Below the pieces are notes generated by a model that worked only from the letters and a program-made list of their open reading frames with translations, was not told the DNA's origin and did no database searches. The position numbers were made by a program, and so were the translations under genes. Shown one piece after another: positions 41,023-52,094 of a DNA stretch of 64,000 bases. Source of the stretch: Petaurus breviceps papuanus (Eukaryota > Chordata > Mammalia > Diprotodontia > Petauridae); assembly GCA_028583685.1 (NCBI GenBank), contig JAMXIF010000032.1, positions 2,624,135 through 2,688,134 on the forward strand, read 5' to 3'. How positions within the stretch are numbered: position 1 is the stretch's first letter; the number at the start of each line of letters is the position of its first letter.

Positions 41023-41629
41023 GTGGTTACAGTATTTCATCCTTTATATATTCCCGGGAAAGGGGGGCTATTTTCTAGAGGATTTCTTCCCCTACCCCTT
41101 CCCCACACCCTGGCATTACAAAATAATGACAGCATAAATTTCCCTTCACAACATCAATAACTATATCTCAAGCTGGAGCACTTTTTTGTTATTTAATATC
41201 ATTTACAGACCAGGGAATAGGTACTCAGAAGCCGTCACATAAGCAGCACTTGTAACAAAACAAAGATACTTGGTTGGAACAGAGGAGTTTTGATTTTTGA
41301 TTGATTTTTCTAATGAAGTATCACCTAAGCCCCTGCACCACCTCTGAGTGCTCCTGAAAGGACAGCTTCATTCAAGATCAAATGAGATAAGGACCCCCTC
41401 AAAGGATCGACCAAAGGCTCTTCACTGCCTTAATAGCTCAACAGTGTTCCCCTTACCCTTTGCAGGATGCCTCCTTCCTGTAACTCTTTCACAGATGCTT
41501 GTCCCTTTTCATTGAGGTTTTGTGTTTGTTTGGGTTTGGTTTTTTTTTGTTGTTTGTTTGTTTGTTTTTTTGAGGAAAAAAATGTACTCTGGGAAGGAGA
41601 TTTCTCATTCATAAAAGGAAGATTAGATG
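41023..41629. other. Unresolved DNA with a G/T-rich run
   Basis: No repeat recognised. The low-complexity TTTG stretch at 41516-41575 may be the T-rich tail of a lost antisense SINE. Confidence 0.42.
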
Positions 41630-41965
41630 AATAATAAGAGCTCCCAATTCATGTAATGCTTTAAGCTTTGCAAAGCACTTTCCAAATGTTACTTTATTTG
41701 ATCCTCACAATAATGTTGGAAGGTAGATACTAATATTATCCCCATTTTAAAGATGAAGAAACTAAAACTAAGCAGGTTTAAGTGACTTTCCTATTGCCAC
41801 ACAACTAGCTTAGGCAGAATCTGAACTTATGTCTTCCTACTCCCATGTGCCAGACATTGTACTAAGTGCTGGAGACTTTTTTAAAAAATGGCCAAAACCA
41901 GTCCTTGCTCTGAGGGTCTTACAGCGTCTAAGTCTGGTGTTTCATCCACAATGCCACCTTGCTGC
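41630..41965 (+). mobile_element. MIR-type SINE holding an L2/L3-type fragment
   Basis: MIR body: 'GCTTTAAGCTTTGCAAAGCA', 'TTGATCCTCACAATAATGTT', 'TTTTAAAGATGAAGAAACTA' and 'CTGAACTTATGTCTTCCTAC', with 'CACAATGCCACCTTGCTGCC' at the end. Between, about 41843-41930 reads 'ATGTGCCAGACATTGTACTA' and 'CTCTGAGGGTCTTACAG', a piece of the family seen at 36210. Confidence 0.72.
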
Positions 41966-43014
41966 CCACTCTAGTGAGCCCCTTTCCAGTTCCGACTTTC
42001 TGTGGTTTTGAATTTCAGAAGGAGCTCGACCACTGGCTTCTAGTTTAAAATAAAATTTGCAGCCACTGTCTATGCTGACCTCTCTCTTATAAATCAACCT
42101 ATTAATTCAAAAGTTGTTCAGTTATTTTCATCAGTTTGTTCAGTTAAAAAAGAAAAAGAGTTTCTTGAACTTCTTCCAGCCAAGGATTCCTTAGGAATGT
42201 GATATGTGCCACTGTCAGACCAGTCCAGATGAATGTCCATACATTCGTCTATGCCACATTTTATCTGCCCATAACTACCACTCCCTTTTTTCATGGGAAC
42301 TTCCACTCTCTTAATGAAAACACATTTTTTTTCCCTTTACTCAAGCAATCTTTTTATTTAAAAACAAAATAGCTCGATAGCTCACCCAGAGGCAGGCACC
42401 ATCGTAGCAAATCTTCCTTAACTAGTTTTAAATGGAGAGCTGATCAGCCCCGACCTGCAGGGAAGGACAACAGCAGACTAAGTCTATCCAGGGAAGTCCT
42501 CTACAGGTCTCCATGCAAGATTCCAGGCATCCTGATCTCCAGCAACTGCTACATTTCCTTCCATCATCAGCATGTTGCTTCAACCCTAATAGCTCAGTGG
42601 GAGAGTTGGGGTGAAGGGTACAGACAGGGGGCAAAGTCTTAGATAAGTACCATCTTTCCCCTTAAGCCCAGGCTGGACGAAGAAGGGACTTCCTACCAGC
42701 CAGAACTGTACAGAATTTATAGTTGTGAGTTGCACCTCATTCTACATGATCACTTCTCAAGCATGTTATATATGGATTCCTTTCATGTGTCGGGTGCTGA
42801 GGTCCCTTCCAACTTTGATATTATTATCTATATTTGAGACTCAACTTAAAATTTCTTATCTCTTTTGTCTCTATGAAGGGTTTTGTTTTTAATATCATGG
42901 GTGTGGGGATGACCAGTGTTCATGTAGAAGTATGTGTGTGCAGTAAATAGGGAGCAGTTAATACATATTGCAAATTGAATTTAAAGACAAAGGTTATGGT
43001 CACAAGAGGACCAA
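41966..43014. other. Unresolved DNA, about 1 kb
   Basis: No recognised repeat except a short MIR 3' end near 42795-42830 ('GAGGTCCCTTCCAACTTTGA'). The stretch 42370-42430 keeps three CpGs but is short. Open frames of 60-70 codons are unsupported. Confidence 0.42.
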
Positions 43015-43265
43015 ATACAGGTAGCACATTGGATAGAACCCAGGTCTTGAAGTAAAGAATACTTGAGTTCAAATCCTGCCTTAGACACTTACTAACAGTG
43101 TAACCCTGGGCAAGTCACTTACCCTTGTTTGTCTCAGATTTCTTATCTGAAAAACTGGGATAGTAGCACCTACCTCATAGGATTTCTTGAGAAGATCAAA
43201 TGAGTTAATATGTATAAAGAGATTTACAAAGCTTAAAGGATGGTGATCAATGATGATAGCTTCAT
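43015..43265 (+). mobile_element. MIR/CORE-SINE with a tRNA-type head
   Basis: 'AGGTAGCACATTGGATAGAA', 'GAGTTCAAATCCTGCCTTAG', 'GTGTAACCCTGGGCAAGTCA', 'CTACCTCATAGGATTTCTTG' and 'ATTTACAAAGCTTAAAGGA'. Essentially full length. Confidence 0.82.
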
Positions 43266-43636
43266 TCACTTTTCATATAAGCATTATCTCTTTTGCTCTC
43301 ATCACTTAATCCAGATGAACAATCCCTGATTATAGCTCAACCCTTTCCACATTGCTAACAGTAATAGTATTCACATTTGCTGAAAAGTTTCTGTTTCACA
43401 AGGCAAACTGTGTTCAGTCATCAGTAGCCTGACAACCATTTAATCTGAGGCAGGAATCAATGCCTAATCAGTCCTGAGCAATTCTTCCTGTTCATGTTTA
43501 TCAAAATTCTGAGGCTTTATTGGGATGGTGGAAGGGGGAGGGGAGTAGTCACCTACATGATGTGATTTAAGGGACATTAAGGTTGGACTTCTGAACAAAA
43601 ATATTTTCTACGCAGGAGGTGTGGGCCTCTGACTAG
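43266..43636. other. Unresolved DNA
   Basis: No repeat recognised. Confidence 0.4.
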
Positions 43637-43881
43637 GAGGCAGCTAAGTGGTTCATTGGATAGAGCGGTGGGTCTGAAGGCAGGAAGACTGTAGTTTAAA
43701 TCTGTCCTCAGATACTTACTAGCTGTGTGACCTTGGGCAAGTCACTTAACTTCTGTTTGCCTTAATCTATTGGATAAGGAAATGGCAAACCACTCCAATA
43801 TCTTTGCCAAGAAAACTCCCCAGATAGTATTGTCCACAAGGTCATAAAGGGTCAGACGTGACTGACTGACTTAACAACAAA
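43637..43881 (+). mobile_element. MAR1-type tRNA-derived SINE
   Basis: 'GAGGCAGCTAAGTGGTTCAT', 'CTGTGTGACCTTGGGCAAG', 'GGCAAACCACTCCAATATCT' and 'GGGTCAGACGTGACTGACTG', ending with 'TTAACAACAAA'. Confidence 0.9.
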
Positions 43882-43899
43882 CTCAGTGCCTAAAATTGT

Positions 43900-44025
43900 A
43901 CTAGGAAAAAGTTTCCCCAGTATAATCTCCTTGACAGCAGGAACTTTCTCCTTTTTTTAGACTTATATTTGCGTTCCCATTTCTTAATCTAGTAACTGAC
44001 ACATGGAGCTTAATAAATTTACCAT
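43900..44025 (+). mobile_element. L2 LINE 3' end, decayed
   Basis: 'AATCTCCTTGACAGCAGGAA' and 'GCGTTCCCATTTCTTAATCT', with 'GGAGCTTAATAAATTTACC' at the terminus. Confidence 0.6.
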
Positions 44026-44139
44026 ATTAATTAAAGCGTTTATCTTTGAGTTAAGCATTTCTCTCTTTTAAAATGCTGGATGTCATTTGGAGCAGCAACA
44101 TAAAAAGTTACTCATAAATTAATATGAATTTGTTTTAGT

Positions 44140-44540
44140 TCTTTTTGTGGTGGCAAAGTTTAGAAAGTGAGATGACATCCAAAAATTGGGGAATGGCTGA
44201 GCCAGTGTGATGGAATACTATTGTGCTGTAAGAAATGGCAAGTAGGATGATTTCAGAAAAACCTGGAAAGACTGGCATGAACTGATGCAAAGTGAAGTGA
44301 GCAGAACCAGGAGAACATTTCGCACAATGAGAGCAATATTGTACAATGATAAATGACTTGGTTATTTTCAGCAATACAATAATCCAAGACAAATCTGAAG
44401 GACTTAAGATGAAAAATTCTGTTCACCACTGAAGAAAGAACTCATGTTGCCTAAAAGCAAATTGAGCATACTTTCTTAAAAAGTGTTTTTTTTTTTACAT
44501 CTAATTCAGAAAAATAAAATAAGAGAGAAAAAATATGAAT
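44140..44540 (+). mobile_element. L1 LINE 3' end, sense
   Basis: 'AAAAATTGGGGAATGGCTGA', 'GATGGAATACTATTGTGCTG', 'GATGCAAAGTGAAGTGAGCA', 'GAACCAGGAGAACATTT' and 'AAGAAAGAACTCATGTTGCC'. This is the 3' end typical of marsupial L1 copies, truncated at its 5' side. The homologous part lies in reverse at 52800-53100. The right limit, within the T-rich 3' region, is approximate. Confidence 0.78.
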
Positions 44541-44639
44541 TGGCTTATCACCAGTGTTTCCACATCTAAAAGCAATAAGGATTGACTTTTTTCCTCCCTT
44601 TCCTCCTTTAAAGTCTGTAGTTAAAACAAACAAGATAAG

Positions 44640-44842
44640 AACATAGAAATATAAATTTATAACTGGAAAGGAACTTAGAAGTCATATAGTCCAAACTAAT
44701 CATTTTATGGATTAGGAAACTGAGGCTCAAGATGTTCAGACTTGTCCAATGTCAAACAGACAGTAAATTACAGAATTAGGATTTGAAGTCACATACTCTT
44801 GACTCCAAATTCAGAAGTTATTATTCCACTGTACCTTGCTAA
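44640..44842 (+). mobile_element. MIR3-like CORE-SINE
   Basis: 'GGAAAGGAACTTAGAAGTCA', 'GATTAGGAAACTGAGGCTCA', 'GGATTTGAAGTCACATACTC' and 'TTATTCCACTGTACCTTGCT'. Full length. Confidence 0.82.
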
Positions 44843-45927
44843 GGTTAAATCCATTTGATCCAGTGACCACATATACTCCTAAACTCTTGGACCACCACTC
44901 TTATTCAACTTGGTATCAGCACAAAAGGAGAGAGGGAAAATAAGTAATTTGGGTTTGTTAGCTTCCTAACTTCTAAAAAGTAGCTTGCAAATAAATGGGC
45001 TAATTATAGAACTGAGGTGGACTGGCAAAAAAAAAAAAGTAACAAATGATTTCAGAAAATTTAGGAATTAAGAATATGCAGCAGAAATGCTTGATGTGTC
45101 CCATTCTTTGGGAAGGTTTGCCAAAGCAAAGTGAAAGAGAGTGAAAGAATCTTCTATACTACGAAGACAACATGTCTTCTTCCATTATGAGTGCCCTTAA
45201 GTGGGTATATGTGGGCATCTTATCAAAAAGTAAGATCCTACTTTAGATTTTTAATTAAGACAATAAATTCTGCCCCAAAGGGTGTTAAGATTAGATTGCT
45301 GACAGTCTGTGGAGTTCTTGGAGAGATAAACACCAAGTCTTGGCTTTCACCCCTCTAGTTACCTCTTGAGTCATTTAAAGGTTTTTTTTTTTTTCTGTGA
45401 CAGCTTGCAAATAGTTCTTTCCCTCCCACCTATCAAATTATTAACATTGAGATGACACACATACTTTTCAGGCTACCAGGGCTTTCACCTTTGTGAGTGA
45501 TGTAAATCCTGACATTCAATATCATTTAAGAATCTGAAATGCCAGTTTGTCAATGGGGGTTCTGGGAGAAAAACTGGCACTCGTGTCTTTTAAAATGCTC
45601 TATAAAAAGGACTTTGTGAGAAATGGTAGAAGGTTAAATCATAAACTCCTGAACTAGACTTTGAGAGAACCTACCACCTTTACAACCATTTTCATTATGA
45701 GCTCTGGAGACCCCTTTCTCTTATATCATAAGTATTACTTGAAGGTTAGCTATGCCTATTAATATGGGAGAATCCTTTAATAATGTAATATTTAGTATTT
45801 GTAATATTTAATAGTATAACACTTAAAAAATATATATTATATTTAATAAAAATTGATTTAGGGCACAACTTGAGAGTGGAGAGGTTTGCCCCTTCACTAT
45901 GGTTCTAAGGGTCATATTCTGTGACAG
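44843..45927. other. Unresolved DNA with AT-rich run
   Basis: About 1.1 kb without a recognised repeat. Low-complexity parts are A12 at 45029-45040, T-run at 45381-45394 and an AT-rich stretch at 45775-45860. Confidence 0.45.
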
Positions 45928-46172
45928 GATGGTCAAGTAGCAAGAACACGATTTGGTCTGAGTTCAAGTTCTGGCTAGAGCACTTGCTAGTCATTTGGTC
46001 TAAGGCAAGTCACTGAAGCAAGGTGAAGTCACTCTGAGCCACAGTTTTCTTCCTTTGTAAAATAGGTAGATTAACTGTGTGCATTAATTACTTAACAGAG
46101 TTGCTAAGTGAGGAAAGTACTCTGTAAACTATAAGATTTACATATAAATATGAGCTATTGTTATGATAAGTA
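45928..46172 (+). mobile_element. MIR-type SINE, marsupial variant
   Basis: 'GGATGGTCAAGTAGCAAGAA', 'GGTCTAAGGCAAGTCACTGA', 'TTTTCTTCCTTTGTAAAATA' and 'ATATGAGCTATTGTTATG'. The middle has a short repeat of the 'AAGTCACT' part. Confidence 0.75.
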
Positions 46173-46360
46173 TTATACTTGTTGTTTGTTATCTTTCAGC
46201 CCCAAAACAAAAGGCTATTTGAAATTCTGCCCAACCTTCAGTGACTATTCAAAATAAAATACAGTAAAAGTTTCAACCTTCCAGAAGTTTTCCTTAAAAC
46301 TGCTCTATATAAATCTGTGGGATAGCTATGAGTTTGGAAGCCATGGGATGGTAATTTTCT

Positions 46361-46541
46361 TCTTCTTTGGTATTTGTTTGTTTGTTTTGGAGGGGGGAAG
46401 GCAAGGCAATTGGGGTTAAGTGACTTGCCCAAGGCCACACAGCTAGTTAAATGTCAAATGTCTGAGGCAGGATTTGAATTCAGGTCCTCCTGACTCCCTG
46501 GCTGGTACTCTACTCACTTCAACACCTAGCTGCCCAAAGGA
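46361..46541 (-). mobile_element. tRNA-derived SINE (WSINE-like), antisense
   Basis: 'TTGGGGTTAAGTGACTTGCC', 'CAGGATTTGAATTCAGGTCC' and 'CAACACCTAGCTGCCC'. Target duplication GATGGTAATTTTCT (46347-46360, 46542-46555), perfect. Confidence 0.93.
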
Positions 46542-46555
46542 GATGGTAATTTTCT

Positions 46556-47271
46556 GCATTGTTAGGTGTTGCTAACATGAGGAGAGAGCAAACATTTGGT
46601 ATCTATCTGGTCTTGCTTCCAAAAAAAAATAATAATAATCATTTTAAAGGATGAACCAATAAATATAGAGGAACTCTTGGCTGCTTCCCCTACAGATCAC
46701 GCATGATGTGTTCATGGAAAAATAGTCCTGTTAGCTCCACATGTCTATCTCTGGCATCGCATAACTGGTCTTTTGAGTTGTGGAAGCAGCTTGCTGTAAC
46801 CACAGGACTCAGAGTTAGGGATTCCTGAGTTCAGATCCCATCCCAGACACTAGCTGTGTGACGTAGATAAGGCAAGCCACATTCTCTCTTACTTGATCAC
46901 TTCCTCTATCCCGTCCAACACTAAATCTCTGATCTCGTGATCCAATGAAGGGACCTTGGTTCTGAGCATCATTTGACAGAGGAGAGGTTTTGATGGTGGA
47001 GTGGGTCCCACAGTGAGTGAAAGCACCAAGCCAAAAATTAGGTCTCTTGATTTCCATCCCATTGCCCTTCTCCCAACACCATGCCACCTTTCTGGTATAC
47101 TGCCCTGCTTCTCCAATGTGTGCTTTGATCATGAGTGTGATTGGAAATTAAGCAACATATCCATGATTTCTCTTCCTCTTCCAATGTCAAGAGAAGGGGT
47201 GGCAACCAAAGAATCACCTACAGATCTAATTTTCCTCTTTTATTCTACATCCTAATTTCTTGAAAATGGGA
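46556..47271. other. Unresolved DNA with a SINE fragment
   Basis: About 46780-46890 resembles a MIR/tRNA-type SINE ('CCTGAGTTCAGATCCCATCC', 'ACTAGCTGTGTGACG'). The rest is not recognised. A 105-codon minus frame (46815-47132) overlaps that fragment and is unsupported. Confidence 0.45.
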
Positions 47272-47286
47272 TAAAACAATGCTTTT

Positions 47287-47436
47287 ATTTTTTGCTTTTT
47301 GGAGGGTGGTTGGGGTTAAGTGACTTGCCCAAGGTCACATGGCTAGTTTTTAGGTTAATTGTCTGAGGCTGGATGTGAACTCAGGTACTCCTGACTCCAC
47401 GTCCGGTGCTCTATTCACTGCACCACCTAGCTACCC
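47287..47436 (-). mobile_element. tRNA-derived SINE (WSINE-like), antisense
   Basis: 'GTTGGGGTTAAGTGACTTGC', 'GATGTGAACTCAGGTACTCC' and 'CACTGCACCACCTAGCTACC'. Target duplication TAAAACAATGCTTTT (47272-47286, 47437-47451), perfect. Confidence 0.93.
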
Positions 47437-47451
47437 TAAAACAATGCTTTT

Positions 47452-47819
47452 TGAAGGCTCTGTATGGCCTCGTGGTGTTAGAATAATGTCTCCACTTTCT
47501 AAAACATCATCCTTAAAACTGCCACCTAAAGATATTTATAGACTTGCTCCTTTGTAGCCCCTTATTATTGGCAGCAGTACTTATCTTAGAAACTGACCTT
47601 AACAACTTGCAAAAGAAACCTAATCAAGAGTTAGAAACTTGAAGTTTCAGGGCTCCTCCCCTCAACTTATTTGATTTTTTAAAAGGACTGAATTCTGTCA
47701 AAAACTATTAGAATGATTGGATAAGTACATATAAATTTTGACACTTATAATGGTATTGCATTAATTACAAGTGGAAATTACTATAGTACTATAATGATTT
47801 ATTCTCAATAACTTATACG
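47452..47819. other. Unresolved DNA
   Basis: No repeat recognised. Confidence 0.42.
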
Positions 47820-48010
47820 TAATGGAAAGAATACGGAGGATTTGAGTTCTAGTTCCAGCCCTCCCACTGCTCAGAAAGTCATTTAGCAATTTGGGCCCTC
47901 AGTTTATTCCTCTATAAAATAAGGATAATTGTATTTTCATTTGAATTATATAGTGTGAGAACCATTTGAGAGAATGTATAAAAGCATTGCCAAAATGATA
48001 TTAATATCAC
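47820..48010 (+). mobile_element. MIR-type SINE
   Basis: 'TAATGGAAAGAATACGGAGG', 'TTTGAGTTCTAGTTCCAGCC', 'TTATTCCTCTATAAAATAAG' and 'GTGTGAGAACCATTTGAG'. Confidence 0.72.
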
Positions 48011-48247
48011 TCATCAAGCCTTATTATGTCTTGCACGTTGTCTCATATTGTCACATTTTTAATGATATTCTTTAAATCCCAATGTGCAATAGAAGATTAA
48101 CCTGATGAGATTTACTAGGGTTCTGCTCCCCCACACCTTTATTCTCAGCCCCACCAATCAGATTGGAGGACTGAATGAAGTTTATCTTTAGGAGAGAACT
48201 CTTTCTTCAAAAGTGAGTAAAATAACTCAAAAATGAAAAAAAAAATT

Positions 48248-48405
48248 AAGATAATAGGACTCAGAGTTTAAATAGGAAACAGAAGCCCAGATTGTTGAAG
48301 GGACTTGCCCAAAATCATCCAGCTTTTAAATAATGGAGCTACTCAAGAGTTAAACTCAGTTCCACTCATTCCAAATTCAGTTATCTCAACCTTTCCACCA
48401 TAAAA
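48248..48405 (+). mobile_element. MIR3-like CORE-SINE, 3' part
   Basis: 'GAAACAGAAGCCCAGATTGT', 'GACTTGCCCAAAATCATCCA' and 'CATTCCAAATTCAGTTATCT'. Confidence 0.68.
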
Positions 48406-48597
48406 TAAATGTGGCCTACAGGTTTTCAAAATACAAGCATTTTTCAGACACATCAGAATCACCAATTTATATGCAAAAGTATAATAATTAGAAAGTAATA
48501 TTGCCTTCTAATAAAACTCCCCAATAATATTACCAACATATAATAAGTCCATCTCTTACCCCAACTGAGGTATTATTATGCACATAGACAACATAAG

Positions 48598-48670
48598 CAC
48601 TATATATGTGTATATATGAACTATATATGTATATATATGTACTATATTTGTATATATATGAACAATAGCA
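48598..48670. repeat. AT-rich imperfect repeat
   Basis: Units close to ACTATATATGTATATATATG repeat three times with variation. Confidence 0.8.
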
Positions 48671-48707
48671 TCTACATATATAAAATAGCTATATGCCTAA
48701 AATAACT

Positions 48708-48930
48708 GACATTGTTATTATGCTTTAAGTTTTATAAAGTGCTTTCTTCACAGCATCTTTGTGAGTTATGTATTGCTAGTATGGTTATTCCCATTTTAGA
48801 GCTGAAGAAACTGAGGATCATTGAGGTTAGGAAATGTGCCCTTGGTCATACAGCTAATGAGTTTCAGGAGGAGAGTTCCAGGCTAGTTCACTTGTCTCCA
48901 AGTTCTTTGCTCTTTCTACTCTACCATAAA
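48708..48930 (+). mobile_element. MIR-type SINE, marsupial variant
   Basis: 'TTAAGTTTTATAAAGTGCTT', 'TTTTAGAGCTGAAGAAACTG', 'CTTGGTCATACAGCTAATGA' and 'TTCTACTCTACCATA'. Confidence 0.78.
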
Positions 48931-48951
48931 ATCTTATAATCCTAATTCTTC

Positions 48952-49017
48952 ATTTTATGTTAGGCAATCAGGGTTAAGTGACTTTCCTAGGGTCACACAA
49001 CTGGGAAGTGTCTAAGA
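48952..49017 (-). mobile_element. tRNA-derived SINE fragment, antisense
   Basis: 'GGCAATCAGGGTTAAGTGAC' with 'TTTCCTAGGGTCACACAACT' and 'GGGAAGTGTCTAAG'. Truncated to its tail-side part. Confidence 0.7.
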
Positions 49018-49056
49018 AACCCTAATATTTTTAATCTGAAATAGTCTTTAAAGATA

Positions 49057-49174
49057 TTCCTTCCTTCCTTCCTTCCTTCCTTCCTTCCTTCCTTCCTTCC
49101 TTCNNNNNNNNNNTTCCTTCCTTCCTTCCTTCCTTCCTTCCTTCCTTCCTTCCTTCCTTCCTTCCTTCCTTCCT

Positions 49175-49206
<32 letters not shown>

Positions 49207-49232
49207 TCCTGCCTTCCTGCATTCCTTCCTTC
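49057..49232. repeat. (TTCC)n microsatellite with a gap
   Basis: TTCC units before and after the gap, switching to TGCC units at about 49177-49220. It sits where the T-rich tail of the antisense SINE at 49233-49345 should be, so the array probably arose from that tail. Long open frames here are artefacts. Confidence 0.93.
49104..49113. other. Assembly gap (10 N)
   Basis: Ten Ns in a TTCC array, the second such gap in the window. True length unknown. Confidence 0.95.
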
Positions 49233-49345
49233 GTGTTGTAACTTGCCCAAAATCACACAGCTAGTAAGTATCTGAGGCTAGATTTGAACTCAGGCTCTCC
49301 TGACTCCAGGGCTGGGCTCTCTCTACTGTGCCACCTAGTTAACCC
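49233..49345 (-). mobile_element. tRNA-derived SINE, antisense
   Basis: 'TGTAACTTGCCCAAAATCAC', 'GAGGCTAGATTTGAACTCAG' and 'CTACTGTGCCACCTAGTTAA'. Confidence 0.85.
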
Positions 49346-49619
49346 AAAAATCAACTTTCATAGTTAAACCTCTAGATAAAGTAACTGAGGTTCAGAGTAT
49401 AAACCAGTTTGCCTAATACCACATAACTATTACTGGATGAGATGAAAAAAATGCTTGTTGAATTGAATCAAGCTGAGCTCAAATCCTGATTTCTGGATTC
49501 ATTCATTCCATCAACTAGCATTTATGTCCTTGTTCTACAACTCAGACCTTTCACTATTTTAAATTAGCCAATCCTTTCATTTAGTCCAAATCAGTGAGGT
49601 TTGACTCTATTAAGAATCT

Positions 49620-49745
49620 TATCTTATTAAGAGAGCCTAGAAGGTAATGTGGATAGCAAGTTGGCCTCAGAGCCAGAAAGACCTAAATTCAAGGCCCACT
49701 TTCCTCATATAGGCTATATAACCCTGAGCAATATTCTTAACCTTT
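49620..49745 (+). mobile_element. tRNA-derived SINE fragment
   Basis: 'GAAGGTAATGTGGATAGCAA', 'CAGAGCCAGAAAGACCTAAA' and 'GGCTATATAACCCTGAGCAA', ending at the hAT element. Confidence 0.68.
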
Positions 49746-49947
49746 TAAGAGTAGGGCACCTGTGGCTTTGAGACCTTGTGTGACTCTCTAGGTCCTCAAG
49801 TGCGGAACTTTGACTGAATCCACTCTTTACAGAACAAATCCCCTTAATAAAAGAATTTGTTGGTAAAACTTGGACTCAGTCAAAAGGCCAAACCCAAGGA
49901 CCTAGAAGACCACATGGGGCCTGGAGGCTGCAAGTTCCCCACCCCTA
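49746..49947 (+). mobile_element. Non-autonomous hAT element (MITE)
   Basis: Same element as 28647-28845. The left end is 'AAGAGTAGGGCACCTGTGGC' (decayed TIR), followed by 'CTCTAGGTCCTCAAGTG' and 'GACTCAGTCAAAAGGCC'. The right end is 'GCAAGTTCCCCACCCCT'. No clear 8-bp duplication is left, so this copy is older or its ends are eroded. Confidence 0.82.
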
Positions 49948-52094
49948 TAGACGATTCCCTGAGGCTCTAAGTTGCAGAAAATGTGTCAGCCTGATAAGGA
50001 GACAAAGTTCATCCTTCTAGAAGTTCTCTGTACCAAGTCCAGGGAATTATTAGTTCTATATTCTATTAGTTCTGCTCACTTTCCCTGGATCGCTCACCAC
50101 CCATAGCTCCCCAATGCTGTGGTTTTCTGGCTCTCCATTTATTACATGTTTATGATAGGAAAAATAATTTAGACACATATGTAATAATTCAGTCAGTCTC
50201 CCCCTCTTATATTCTAAGGGCCAGGTCATGGCACTACATGAACTGTTTTTAATTTTGATGAAAAATCATTTGACAGCTTACTTCTTGTACCATGTGAATG
50301 AATAAGTTGGTAGGAGAGAGGTGCTAGTTGTCCTGACATATTGAAGGTCTGGCATAGCCAGTGAACAACACTGGCAAACAGACTTCAGAGGTGAATCATA
50401 GCCATCTATCCATGAGCCTGAAATGGTTTAGGAGTAGATCATCTCTTAAGGACCATTTCATTGATGTTTCAAGGTGAGTCTTGGGCCAGATTCAAACCCA
50501 TGACAGTTGTTTTAGAGTGGTGAGTGTCATATTTTGGAACTGTGCTATAAACAATTAAACACAATTCCTTTCATCTGTTTCTCATCAGGGAATGATTGCC
50601 ATGTGCTTCTGAAGCCTATCTCCCCATTCCTGTACTTATACAAATGAGATGAGGTCAATTAGATTTAGTGTCATCAACAAATCCTAACAATGATGTATGA
50701 AGTTGAGTATAAATACCTCTAATTTGACTGATTATGAACTAGCATTGTTTTTATACTACATCCCAGAAAAAAAAAAAAGTATTGAGGATGTTGGCTTTTA
50801 TTCAAAGCCCAAGAATCATTATAGCCTTATCTCCATCCATCAAAACTGAATTTTACAGGTTTACAGACCCATGACTCTTACCATCCTCTACTAGAGCCTG
50901 AGGAATATCACACACACACTAGTGTAGAATGGCAATCTCTTTAATGGACCATTCTCTGATCCTCATATCCCCTAAAACCTCTGATTCTGTGACTATTTAA
51001 ACTCTTATTACTAGTTACATTTATGCATTACAGGACAAGTTAAAAAAATAGCATTCTTGCAGATGATAAAATTGTGAAGATACAGTTTTTTGGTTGTTTT
51101 GGGGTGGTGAAGGAAAAAAAAAACAATAAGAAAAATGTAAATGTGGTTCTTTCTCCCACTAACAAGAATCTAGCATATTATTGCCTCCTAGGCCTCATTC
51201 TTTTATATTTGTTGTTATCATCTGTCTCCCCAAACAGCTCTTGAGCATTGTTAATATCTCTTCTCCAGTGAAGAATTATGGAGAATGGTGTTTATGAGTT
51301 CACTTGACCAGTTTTTACCAGCACTGGCCTCAAGATTTCAGTCGTCCTTTTCCCCTCTCCCTTAACTAAATTGCTAGAATGACTGACTCCCCAAAGAGAA
51401 AATTTGCTAAGTGAACTTGACAGATACCAGGCTGGCTCCATATGTCAGGGAATAGGCTGTAGTGTCATAGATCCCCAAGCTGCTCTCACCTTATTAAGAT
51501 GGCAGAAGCTACATGCAAGTCAAGTTCACCACAGTTCATTGTCATTCTTTCTGCTCTTGAAATCTGTCCCATCCTTTTCCTTTCCATGTCTTGCCTTGGG
51601 TTCCCTTGCCTTCCATTGTCTTCCCTTCCCCTTTCCTTCCCATCTGTTCCTATCACATACCATCCCATAAGAATGTGGATGAAAAGATAGGTCTAAAGTC
51701 ATATGAAAGATACAGAACATTGGTGGTATAGATATGCAGAGCTTTGACAGATAGCATTGACAGAATCATCGGAAGTATTTACGAGATTAATAAATAGTGA
51801 TAGTATATTTATTACTAGTAGTGATTGTTCCTTCCCTATTATTCTCTTATACCCAATTGAGCCTTTGATTTCTCTGTTCACAAATACATGTTTTGATCCC
51901 ACCATGTTTTTATTTTGTTATCTTTAAGAGAAAAAAGGTAGAGAAGAAATCACCCAAATTAGTATCAATATGTTTCAAATGGAAAACATTTACAACTCTA
52001 TATTTTAGAGGAATAAGCTATGCATTCCACTTTGGAAAAAAAAATACGTGATAGGATTTGTTTGAGGAGGTTGGAGGTGCAGAGAGGGAAATTG
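49948..52094. other. Unresolved DNA, about 2.1 kb
   Basis: No recognised repeat family. Low-complexity parts: A12 at 50767-50778, A-run near 51114, and a C/T-rich stretch at 51565-51645. Open frames of 60-88 codons have no support. Confidence 0.45.

Noticed and set aside
48993-49256. 87-codon frame of GRKE repeats
   Set aside because: Translation of the TTCC/TGCC array through an N gap.
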